DNA of 64,000 bases, from the NCBI GenBank assembly GCA_035610365.1, contig CM069438.1:52820837-52884836 (forward strand). Direction: 5' to 3'. Source of the DNA: Aquatica leii. Taxonomy: Eukaryota; Arthropoda; Insecta; Coleoptera; Lampyridae. The notes under the pieces are model-generated. The model made no database searches and was not told the DNA's origin. It saw nothing but the letters and a program-made list of their open reading frames with translations. Each line of letters starts with the position of its first letter. Position 1 is the stretch's first letter. The position numbers were made by a program, and so were the translations under genes. Below, piece after piece: positions 51,670-61,200 of this stretch.

Positions 51670-53400
51670 GGTAGCGCAGAGTCTTCTTACCTTCTCATTA
51701 GGATGGATCGGTAGGTCTGCTACGGTCTTTTGCGCTGTCTGGTGCAACAGCTTCGTGATTGTTGGCATCTGTAGACTGTTTTTGACAAACCATTGTGCGT
51801 AAAAGATGATTCGTTGCGTCTTGTTCTAGAGGACCTGCATTCTGGTGATGCGGGTCTTTGCTGCGTAAGAATATACAGCCGAGACGTAGATCATTTATTG
51901 TCCACTTAGAGGACACTGTTTCTCCCCAGAATGGGGTACAGCTTGACGATGACGGCGGAAGCGATATGCTTCTTCCAAGTGAGACATCGGTCGAGATGAA
52001 ACCCCAAGTATCTTGCGTCTTCTTCTCATGGGATGTCGTCGCATATCATGTTGAGATGACTGTTTAGGTTGGTGTTGCGGCGCGTGAAAAAAAACGCTGC
52101 ACCCTTCGGCTATGGCTACTTGTAACTGAGCAACTATCGTATTATTAGATGCAGAACTTACCAAAACTGCGGTATCGTCGACGTAGAGCGCGTACGTCGC
52201 CCTGCAATTATTCAGCATGTGGGATATGAAGACGTTGTACCGAGGAGATCTTAAAACGGATCCTTGCGGTACGTCGGCTTAGATTATTTGGAAGTTCGAC
52301 TTCGACGTACTCAACGGATGAGTTGAACCAGACCTTGTCGAACGCCTTCTTGATGTTAAAAAAAATAGGGCCGGTGTGCTGTCGCAAATCGAACCGGTTG
52401 GTGATCTGTTCTACGACCTGATGGCAAGGCCTGATGGGTCGAGAATTGTCACTTGCAGAAGCCAAACTGTTCCTTAAGAATCATGTCGGTGGCGTCGACT
52501 TTGTCTTGTAATCTACAAAGAATTATCAGTTCCAGTAACTTATCTATAGAGGAGAGTAAACTGATAAGACGGTAATTCTGCGGCATACTAGGATGGAAAA
52601 TATCGGAATCAAAGAGAACCGTTAAATATAGCCATGAGTAGGGCGACGCCTTTGGCTGGAAGAAGCTGAATCACGCGGTTGCTGATCTCATCTTGTGCAG
52701 TCTGTTCGTATTACTCTATGGATGCGTTTGATTCTATCGACTTCAATGTTGTCGTGGATTGATCTGAACTGCAGTTCCAAAGTGTCCGCAAACGCTTTTG
52801 CCTTGTCGTTGTCTGTGTAAACGATGCCATTCAGACCGTGAATTGACGTAATCTTTGGCAATCCTTTGTTTTTTAGCGCCTTCGCCATCTTCCAGGCGCT
52901 ACTCTCTTGGGGGTTGAGAGATTCCAGCTTCGTTTTCCATTGCTCTGAGATCGCCGTCTTGACTTCGTTCTACATTCTGTTCAGCGGTCTTCGGGATTAC
53001 GAGTGCGTTGCCATTGGCGTCGTTGTCGATTCTTGGTTCTGAGTATCTCTTTGATGTTAAGTGGTAGTTGCTGCGGGTCAGTAATGTCCTTGGTAATCTT
53101 TTTCGATGCGGTATCTATAGCACAATGTATTGCTATGGTTAATTCGTTTACCGCGTTTTCCAGTTCACGTGAGTTCTCGATGATAGGTACATTCCGCAGA
53201 AAGCGTCCCACTTCGTACTCGTTGGCTATATGACAATGTCATATTTTTCAAGGAAAAGAACAGTGTACTCTCACAACTGATCAAGACCAGGTCGTGATCC
53301 GAGATGGCTCCGCTACGATCCGTATAACTCGTAGTCGAGCCTGAAGTTCTGCATCACGATGATGTCAAGAACATCTGAAAAAGCAAACCACAATCTAACA
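51670..53400 (-). mobile_element. Jockey-type non-LTR retrotransposon, 5'-truncated and decayed
   Basis: On the minus strand, pieces appear in the order expected for a Jockey ORF2. The end of an endonuclease domain comes first (VLDIIVMQNFRLDYEL near 53380). A linker follows with LPLNIKEILRTKNRQRRQWQ near 53060 and MAKALKNKGLPKITSIHGLN at 52888. Reverse transcriptase blocks follow, with HQVVEQITNRFDLRQHTG and FFNIKKAFDKVWF at about 52420-52330. The catalytic box is CRATYALYVDDTAVLVSS at 52206-52153, and a thumb/C-terminal part carries MQVL and FYAQWFVKNSLQMPTITKLL near 51800. Frameshifts separate all pieces. ORF1 and most of the endonuclease are absent. The YVDD box is intact, but the element cannot encode a working enzyme. 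Confidence 0.85.
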
Positions 53401-53439
53401 AAGAACCACTACAGAGTTAGGTGACCAAGTCAGATTCTA

Positions 53440-54425
53440 AACTCCATAGAAGTGACTTAAGAAAAACCAGTCTTTGTGTATAAAGACGAAGTATCGTCAC
53501 AACTGGCTAAGCTCGACTCTGATTGGGTTACGGTAAAAAAGCGTGTTTTTATTAAAGGAGTAATAACCAGGAACCAAAAAGGTTTATGTACTTTCTCGAA
53601 TTTTCCTATTGAAGAAAAATGGAGATTTTGCAATCACCACCGTTATCAAAATATGTATTGTGACCGATAGTAAAATAATGTTAAAAATATGTCTTTTGCT
53701 TATACGACAATCATATTCTGAAATGCGTGTATTAACAGATTCACCAATGTAGACTAAATGACATGAACAAGAAATTTGGCATACTCCTTAAAATGAAAGT
53801 GTAGGAAATTTGTTTTTGGAAGAAGGAAGAATCTGAGAAATTTGTCTGTCGAGTTGATTCCGAATTATATGCAATTCTTTCAAAGAAGTTTCCCTATTTG
53901 ATCTGAAACCTTGTGAATGTAGGATAAAAATGCCAATTTCTGGTTGGATTCGGTAATAAAAAAGTTCTTAGGTAATCGATCATGCGAATGTAAACGACGA
54001 TTAATAACTGTTTGAATGCCTATTGTTCATCAAAGACCAAAGTCCCAGTAAGCTGACGGAGCTCCAAGTCCAAATTCTCAGGTTGACAAATAGAAAAAGC
54101 GCAATGCCAAAGATCAACAGTAATAATAACAGAACGTTTCTGTGCAAGATGATGAGACAAACCAGAAAGGCATCTGTCCGTGTGGGTGAGTTTTGCGATA
54201 AACACAATGGTCCAGAAAAACGTCAAAAAATGGAACCGTTAGTTTCGATTTCCATAGTAAATTTGATATCTAGGTGTTGATTGTTTAGATGGTCAAGAAA
54301 CTTAGAAAATTTGAGATGACCATAAGATCAGACAGTAAACGTATCGTAAAATCCTTAGAAACTTTGGTAAAAAGTTAAGTAACATCAAAACTTGCAACAA
54401 GATCTTGGGGTTTAAGTTTTATTAG
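53440..54425 (-). mobile_element. Penelope-like element fragment (RT end plus GIY-YIG)
   Basis: Minus-strand translation across frames first gives reverse-transcriptase blocks. LNPQDLVASFDVT near 54415 is followed by a block resembling LDIKFTMEIE near 54250 and AQKRSVIITVDLWHCAFSIC and QPENLDLELRQLTGT around 54090. TVINRRLHSHDRLPKNF comes near 53990. Closer to the Jockey fragment GVCQISCSCHLVYIGESVNT reads as the start of a GIY-YIG endonuclease domain, followed by a degraded remainder with RKIRESTYTF. RT followed by GIY-YIG is the diagnostic architecture of Penelope-like elements. The N-terminal part of the RT is missing, and stops and shifts are frequent. Confidence 0.75.
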
Positions 54426-54715
54426 TTCAGGTCAGATATATTCTTATCTTTTGGAATCCAGATGAGCTGCACTGGTTGGCGAATTGCCAATATTTCCAGA
54501 CTTTTTGTGCATGCCTTAATCAGTTTGGATTTTATTACTAGTGATCTTAGCGCCAGTAGTCCTCCTTGGTTGTCAGACATGATCGATATCGAACCATTTG
54601 AGTACGATTTCGAGTCGATAATGTTCCTGACACAACAGTCAACAGCAGCAACTTCAGTTTGAAAAGCGGACGCATATTTACCGAAGATCAGTAAAAATTG
54701 CTTCCATGGTGCATT
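54426..54715 (-). pseudogene. RNase H domain of the LOA/I-type element
   Basis: The minus-strand frame reads KYASAFQTEVAAVDCCVRNI, which contains the catalytic Glu position (QTEVAA). SISIMSDNQGGLLAL follows with the catalytic Asp (SDNQ), and then LIKACTKSLEILAI and VQLIWI. The frame then passes straight into Penelope-like sequence at about 54425, so the final His/Asp block of RNase H is lost. Confidence 0.75.
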
Positions 54716-54739
54716 GAGTTAACTTAATTTTGGACTAGA

Positions 54740-55035
54740 GGTGTGATTCCTTTTTCTCCATTGCTCTTGCAATTAAAGTGAAGGTAGTATTGTCAAATGC
54801 ACCTAATGCAATATCATTGTATTAGATTGCATTTTCGTATCTGCTTACTAGTTGGTAAATTGCTAGCTCGCAAGATTTTCCAGGTTCGTAAACATACTGA
54901 TTCCGGTGCAGAGGCGAAGCGTATATACCTGTCGACTACTTTCCCAAGTAGTTTTAAGATAAAAGAAATCAAACTGATCGGTCTGATTTTGCCTGGGCGT
55001 ACCTCCCTGGTTTTGGTATAAATACTTTTGGTATA
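54740..55035 (-). pseudogene. Partial reverse transcriptase of the LOA/I-type element
   Basis: The minus strand reads EVRPGKIRPISLISFILKLL, GKVVDRYIR, YEPGKSCELAIYQLVSRYEN and then IALGAFDNTTFTLIARAM. These match the N-terminal blocks of non-LTR reverse transcriptases. In the last block the segment that normally carries FLDIEGAFD is shortened to GAFD, so the first catalytic Asp region is damaged. The YADD box and thumb are missing: RNase H follows almost immediately. Confidence 0.75.
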
Positions 55036-55050
55036 TACGAAAGTGCTAAG

Positions 55051-55640
55051 CTAGCTCTGAAAATTTCGCATATTGCGTTTAGAAGAGCGGCAAATCCCTT
55101 TTGCAGAATGATGATGATGAATAAATTCTATCAGCTTCTGGAGACTGAAAAGGTTTAAACGCATTGATTCCCATTCTAGGTTTTTAGGATTAATTATTTT
55201 TCTCGCTAAGTCCCAGTTTCTTTTGAGTACCCATTTGTATGGTACCTCTAAGTCCTGGTGCTTAGGAACTTTAGTTAAGTTAAGAGTACATTCAACCAAG
55301 TCTTTAAACTTTCCGCTTTCGGTCAGCAAAGAACCGATGCTTCCACTGCGGTCTTTGCTCAGAGCTTTTTGGTGTCGAGAACTTGTAGGTTCGTTTTTTA
55401 CGTCCAAACAGTACCTTCCCCATGAGTCTCTCTTTGTCCTTTTAATGTCATTGTTGTATGTTATGAGGCTGGTTCTGTATTCGTCCCAGTGTCCGTTTTC
55501 TTGGCTGTATTAAATAGTGTTCTGGTGCGTGCCCTTGTTTTGTCAAGCTCTTTGTTTCACCAAGTTGGGGGCTCGTTTGACAGTTTTTGGGCAGCTTGTT
55601 TTAATTGCGGATTTTAATGAATTAACAATACTGCTCGTCA
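55051..55640 (-). pseudogene. Endonuclease-RT linker of the LOA/I-type element
   Basis: Minus-strand frames give LINSxxxSCPKTVKRAPNLV near 55600 and GHWDEYRTSLITYNNDIKRT near 55480. SWGRYCLDVKNEPTSSRHQK and ALSKDRSGSIGSLLTESGKF follow at 55410-55320. This matches the region between the endonuclease and RT in I/LOA-type ORF2 proteins. Two frame changes occur. Confidence 0.65.
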
Positions 55641-56277
55641 TTAGTGCGTTGATCTTGCAACTGTGGGACAGTCCCTGATTTGGTCCGCTAAAGTTTCGTT
55701 GAACAAATCCCAGTCGGTTTTCTCCGGGTTTCTGTATTCCATTACGAGTTTCTCATCTGATTCAATGTTGAATCGAATGTATCTACGATCAGATGAAAAA
55801 CGTTCTTCTGATACATGCCACATTTTTATCACTTTGCCCGCTTTTGGACTAGCTAGCGTAAGGTCAATAACTTCACTACGCGACACGGTTATAAACATAG
55901 GCACATCTCCGTTATTTATTATGTTTAATAATTTCTAAGAGTTTTTCATCTCTTGGATTTGTGTTTGTGCTCCCCGCCCACAAGGTATGTTGGGCATTAG
56001 CATCCCATCCAAGAATCAGCGGTTTGTTGGTCCCACTGTTAATTAGCCTGTGGATTTTCTCCACCGGCGGTGTTCCTGTCTGGTCGTAGAAAAAGTAATC
56101 GGATTCGATAATGAACTCCTCTCTAATGCCTTCTTCTACTACGGATATTTTAGCTGCCACTAGGTTTCTAGAACATAAATCCCACAATAGCATTAAGTTT
56201 AGTGCATTTTTTACAATAATGCATGTGCGAGGGTTGTGCCATGCCTCCTGGACAAGGGCAATATCAATATCGTGCAT
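55640..56277 (-). pseudogene. AP-endonuclease domain of the LOA/I-type element
   Basis: MHDIDIALVQEAWHNP begins at 56277; its VQE carries the conserved metal-binding Glu of exonuclease-endonuclease-phosphatase domains. KPLILGWDANAQHTLWAGST and NPRDEKLLEI follow, with the GDxNAHH-type block altered to GWDANAQH. After a frame change at about 55905 the domain continues with FITVSRSEVIDLTLASPKAG and ends near 55641. The enzyme normally nicks target DNA for retrotransposition. Confidence 0.8.
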
Positions 56278-56310
56278 TGAGAGCCGCTGAGGCTACTCTA
56301 CAGTAATGTA

Positions 56311-56409
56311 CACTGGGTTTCAAATAAAATGCACCACATAGAAGGAGTAGACGGGGTGGACCGAAATTTTGTATGTAAAACTGTTATATAAATGATTAAA
56401 ATATAGAAA
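56311..56409 (+). repeat. Left terminal inverted repeat of the Tc1-like element
   Basis: CACTGGGTTTCAAATAAAAT at the tip pairs with the complement of 57538-57644 over about 100 bp, with scattered substitutions and one 9-bp gap (after TGTTATAT). The first 45 bases are almost identical. Confidence 0.9.
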
Positions 56410-56454
56410 AAGCAACACAACGTTTTATTGAAAAAATGTCAGTAATGTGTAACA

Positions 56455-57391
56455 TCACCACGTGATATGGTGATTCATTGCACCCTGGGGTATTTCATCC
56501 CAGGCTATTTGAAGCTGTTGATGACTCAGTCTTCTGTCCATCATGTCCCAGACATGTTTTATTGGCGACGAATCTTGCAGGCCACGGTAGCAAATTTAGA
56601 TCATTCTCTTCAAAAATGCTCTGTGTCACTCTCTGTGTCACTCTTTGCCACATGCGGTCGCGCATTATCTTGTTGGAAGATATCTTCTTGAAAAAGAAGT
56701 AGAAGAACTGATTCTAAGACGTTGCCGATGTAACGTAGAGCATTTAACGTGCCTTGGATAAATGTTAAAGGAGAGCGGCTTCCCCAATAAATGCCATCCC
56801 AAACCATTACACCAGGTGTTAAGCCGCAGTATGTCTTCGTTGTACAAACTGTAAATCGTAGCGTTATCCTCTAGGTATCCACACACGTGTCCGCTTGTCC
56901 GAGTGCCATAAACAGAACCTAGGCTCATCAGAAAAAATAATGTTGTTCCCTTCATGTAGCCAATGCTGTCTGACTTGGCACCATTGAAGTCTGACTTTTT
57001 GGTGGTGAAGTGTTAGAGAAATACGAGAGTTTGGTCGATATAATCGCAATCAAAAAGAGCGGATTCGACGATAAACAGTACTCATAGAGACTCTGCGACC
57101 AACTGCTCGTATCCAGTTTATTCGAGCTCAACGCGATGGTTCCCAAGGTCTTGAACGGCACTTCTTCTTAACAGACGATTTTCGCGTTCATGCCTGACTC
57201 TGGGTCGTCCGTCGTGTTTGCAACTGTTCCTCCTGCCATCCTCGACATGTTCTTAATTCTGTTGAATGAGTACGTCCTAATCTTCTGGCGAATTCATAAT
57301 ATCCCAACCCAGCTTCCTGCATACCAATAATTCGGCCTCTTTCAAAATCCGTTAATTGTTGAAAATTACCTCATCTGCGAACTCGTGGCAT
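56455..57391 (-). pseudogene. Tc1-like transposase, inactivated
   Basis: The start ATG at 57391 gives MPRVRR followed by a stop at codon 7. The family sequence then continues: QQLTDFERGRIIGMQEAGLG and YYEFARRLGRT form the DNA-binding helix-turn-helix region. STVYRRIRS and VRLQWCQVRQHWL follow. IIFSDEPRFCLW carries the first catalytic Asp and FQQDNARPHVA the second. In the third motif the usual SPIEHVWD reads SPIKHVWD, so the catalytic Glu is Lys. The reading frame ends with QIAWDEIPQGAMNHHITW at stop 56455. Several frameshifts and the lost Glu mean no active enzyme. At about 312 codons its length is normal for the family. Confidence 0.9.
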
Positions 57392-57537
57392 TCTGACATT
57401 TACAAACAATGACAACTGATAACTAAATCTTAAAAAATTTGAAAAACTACAACGATAAGAGTTTAGAAATAAAAACAAAAGAAGCGTAGAGATGTTGATA
57501 ACACCATGTATATTGTTTGAATACACCAACATTTTCA

Positions 57538-57644
57538 TTCCAAATTTTAATCATTTATTTTCCATATATAACAGTTCTACATACAAAGTTTCAACCCTCC
57601 ACGTCTACTCCTTCTATGTGGTGCATTTTATTTTGAACCCAGTG
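57538..57644 (-). repeat. Right terminal inverted repeat of the Tc1-like element
   Basis: This is the inverse partner of 56311-56409; on the minus strand it begins CACTGGGTTCAAAATAAAAT and is followed outward by TA. Confidence 0.9.
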
Positions 57645-57682
57645 TATATTTATCAGAACGACTTTTATCATTAGATTTGCCG

Positions 57683-57857
57683 TCAGCACATTCTTTCTGG
57701 CTCTGGATTTACATCCATTGCCTCGTGAACATCACTTGTAGCATCCGGTTCTTTGCTGTCCTTTTTGGAGTCGGCCAGCGCCCAGAGAGTGATCCATGGT
57801 CTTTGTGCGGCAAAAAGTCTATTTGTGATACTTGTTTTCATCATCCCTTTTTCTGTA
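57683..57857 (-). pseudogene. Probable C-terminal end of ORF1 of the LOA/I-type element
   Basis: The minus strand encodes LFAAQRPWITLWALADSKKD followed by an acidic end containing DATSDVHEAMDVNPEPERMC and a stop at 57683. Its position, directly before the ORF2 start of the retrotransposon, fits the tail of ORF1. A splice-acceptor-like TTTTTACAG precedes it at 57858, so a last exon of an unknown gene is an alternative, but upstream exons would have to lie across the second LRR gene. No zinc knuckle is visible. Confidence 0.4.
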
Positions 57858-58202
57858 AAAATAATTGCTACACAACTAACATTTGTTGAATTAAGGCTAA
57901 AACTGTCCAATTGAACACTATGATGTAGTTTTTTTGTAGAACAGACTTTGGTTGGATGAAAATTATCGGAATTTCCAATGTTTCTAAAAAAAACTTTACA
58001 TTTACTCAAAGAATAACAAATTTTCAAAAATGATACCAAAAATATTCTTATTAAATCAAAAATCGGTTCTGAAAAAATACTAACAACGCAAATTTTCACA
58101 TACTTTTGCCAGCTACGTTTGGAATTTTTGCAAAATTGTAACTAATCTTTCTGCTCTAAATTACAGTATTGATTTGATCATTCGTTTTCTTTTAGATCAA
58201 AT
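57858..58202. other. 5' flank and presumed intron end of the second LRR gene
   Basis: AT-rich sequence. It ends in a pyrimidine-rich splice acceptor (TTTTCTTTTAG, AG at 58194-58195) seven bases before the ATG. Another acceptor-like TTACAG lies at 58161-58166. The matching 5' exon was not located and may lie upstream of or within the transposon island. Confidence 0.45.
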
Positions 58203-61200
58203 ATGAAAACTGCAATACAAATCGTAGCAATTTTTTTCTGCTGCGTGTACATTAGCGTCGGGCAGAAGTGTCGCTGGCGGCAAGGAAGATGCAGTACACT
58301 CAAATGTGTAGAATTTAACTCGACGTCTTTGGAAGCTGAAATTGGATTAATGGCACACGAGCATGACTACGATTACTATTACATGGATTTAGATTTTGAC
58401 ATTGATCAATCGGTACCACCGGTGATCAAACAAATTCATGATGATCGACACTGCTTGCATTTAGAAGTGTCTCATTCAAATTTAAAACAAATCAACAATT
58501 TTACAATTGCTGTTCAACACCCACGCGAATACAAAGAAATCCGTTTGTCCTACAACCATATCGGCAAAGTCGATAAACACGCTTTTGTTGAATTTTCGAA
58601 TCTTAATAGTCTAGCTTTAGACAACAATGATATTCAGCAAATATCCTTGGCAACTAACATAAGTTCATTGCAAACGTTGCATTTAAACTTTAACAATATA
58701 TCAACGTTGGAAAAATCTGATTTTCCGATGATTACCAATCTGCGACTATTGAGCGTTAGTCATAACGTTTTGGAAAATATTGAAGATTCATTATGCAACT
58801 TTCAGCTTCTGCAACAAATTGATGTAAGTTATAATTTGTTAGTGAAAGTGCCAAATTTTACCTGTAACTATAAATTAGAAAGCGCCAATTTGGGTTTTAA
58901 CAAAATCAAAGAAATCAAAACCTTTCAAAACTTGACAGAGCTTCGTACATTATATTTAAACAACAATGAAATCTCAGTCGTGCAAAATTTTTCATTTTCT
59001 AAGCTGCAATCACTGGCTTCTTTGTATTTAGAAAATAACAAACTCCGACGTATTAATGAAAGTATGTTCAGCGGCTTGACTAACTTACGCAACTTATTTT
59101 TAAACAACAACAATATCACTTTCTTGCAATCGCATTCATTTGCCGATTTAAAAAAATTGATCAGTTTAGGTTTGTACGATAATCCGTTGTCCAGATTGCA
59201 ACCATATACTTTTGAGGGATTGCAGAGCATAACCAAGCTAGATTTAAGCAGAATGTTTATTTACGAAATAAGAAACGATAGTTTTCAAGGTATGAGTAGT
59301 TTGATCGATTTGAACTTGCACAGTAGTTTAATTAGCGTTGTGCACCCAAATGCATTTGAAGGACTGCCAAGTTTGAAAACTTTGGATTTACGCAACAACA
59401 ACTTTTTTATACACCCTTTAATTTTTAAAGGGCTAAGCAACGTGGAAACATTACTCATTTCAAAAATGATAGGACACGGCGAATACACTCTAGACCAAAA
59501 TGCCTTCAGAGGATTAAAGAAACTAACATCGCTCGATCTTTCGTTTTTTAAAATTGAACACTTATTTCCGGGACCATTTAACGGATTAGACAGCCTTAAG
59601 TCACTGAATATAAGCAACAACAACATAAGCGAATTAAGTAAAGACGTTTTCGTCGGAATGCCTGAACTGAAAGTGCTCGATTTGTCTCGGAATAAAATTT
59701 TAAATATCGCTCCCGATAGTTTTTACGAACTTGAAAACGTTAACAGTTTAAACATTAGCGAAAACAACATTCAAAACGTTAGAAAGAGCGCGTTTAAAGG
59801 TTTAAAAAGCTTGCCAGAATTAGATTTATCAAGTTTGTTTATAAACAAGATTGAACCTGGTGCTTTTGATGGTTTGGAGAGTTTGAAAGTGTTGATTTTA
59901 AGCAATAACTCCCTAAGCGAAATACAACAAAGTACTTTTTTCAATTTACCAAGTTTGAATAAATTACTTCTAGATCAAAATCAAATCGCCAGTTTAAAGC
60001 CCAACGCGTTTTTGGGACTTGACTCATTAACATGTTTAAATCTGACTGGAAACTCAATTTCCGCTATAGAAACAGACACTTTTAAAGGATTGAACAGTTT
60101 GAAACTTTTGAATTTAACTAATTTAAACATAGAGCATTTGCAACAAGGCGCTTTCAACGGTTTAACGTCTTTAGAAAGACTACTTTTAGAGCAAAATCGT
60201 ATTAAGAAAATTTCGTTATCAGTTTTTCGAGATTTAAACCATTTGAGAATCCTCAGTTTGTTAGGCAGTGAAGTAAATGAAATTGAAGCAAATGCTTTTG
60301 AAGGTTTGGGTAATCTCAACGTGTTAGAACTGAGGAATAATAATTTAACAACTCTAAGAAGCAACAGTTTTAATTCTTTATCAGCACTCACCGTGCTTAA
60401 TCTAACCTCGTCCAATATACAGAAAATTGAAGTTGGCGCTTTCAATGGACTTAAAGGATTAGTGATCTTAGATTTACGGTCAAATCCAATAAAGTCTCTC
60501 GAAGGCAACATATTTAACAATTTGGGACTATTAACCTTTTTGTTCTTAAACGACGAATTAACTTCAATCAGTTCGAACGCTTTTGTTGGATTAACTAAGC
60601 TTCAGAAGCTGAAAATTAGCAATGCTAATATACCGGTGATGGGCGTGAACACGTTCCAAAGTCTTACACGCGCCAAAACTCTTCAAATTGAAAATACGCA
60701 CATTGAGGAATTGCAGAACGCTTTTGGAAACGACTTAATTCTTTACGAGTTTTATTTATTAAACTGCACCATTGGCACCATAGGACCAAAAGCGTTATCC
60801 AATCCCAACATTTTTAAGCTACACCGTTCCAGTGCAAACCTCGATAGACCCTTACAATACTTTAATTTCTCCAGATTATCAATTAGCACAATTGAACCAA
60901 ACGCATTTGATGGTATACAGAGAGAAAAAGCATTTGATAATTACTGGATAGATTTTGATTGCAACTCATTGGAAGAAATTAAAAGAGGTGCATTTAACGG
61001 CTTGAATAATGCTGAAACACTAACACTGAGGAACAACACAATTTCGGTAATACAACCAAACTCGTTTTCTACTTTTATCAAATTAAAACGTCTGTACTTG
61101 TCGTTTAACATCTTGATTGCAATTTTGCCTAACACTTTCGAAGGATTACAAAATTTACTTATCCTCGATTGCTCATATAACATAATATCAACGATAAATC

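Larger units (their letters stand above)
56311..57644 (-). mobile_element. Tc1-like DNA transposon (1334 bp, DD34E type), degenerate
   Basis: The element has terminal inverted repeats of about 100 bp starting CACTGGGTTT and is flanked on both sides by TA, the target-site duplication of Tc1/mariner elements. The internal minus-strand gene encodes a Tc1-type transposase. TA positions are 56309-56310 and 57645-57646. It sits inside the LOA/I-type retrotransposon. Confidence 0.92.
54426..57857 (-). mobile_element. LOA/I-type non-LTR retrotransposon, interrupted by a Tc1-like insertion
   Basis: Reading leftwards, the element shows the end of ORF1 (57683-57857), the start of ORF2 (about 57650-57690), a 1334-bp Tc1-like transposon, then endonuclease, linker, partial reverse transcriptase and RNase H. 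An RNase H domain behind the RT separates this type (I, LOA and related clades) from Jockey. If the transposon and one TA are ignored, the ORF2 frame crosses the insertion point without a break (VVLINIHYCRVASAALN), so the Tc1 element landed in this older element. The catalytic part of the RT is deleted. The 5' end lies near 57857 or slightly beyond; the 3' end is cut by the Penelope-like fragment. Confidence 0.8.

Noticed and set aside
53476..53670. 64-codon plus-strand frame in the transposon island
   Set aside because: It is antisense to the GIY-YIG end of the Penelope-like fragment.
57683..58099. Independent minus-strand gene of 138 codons
   Set aside because: Only the last ~57 codons look coding. 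Their position directly before the ORF2 start of the retrotransposon explains them, and the rest is AT-rich flank of the second LRR gene.
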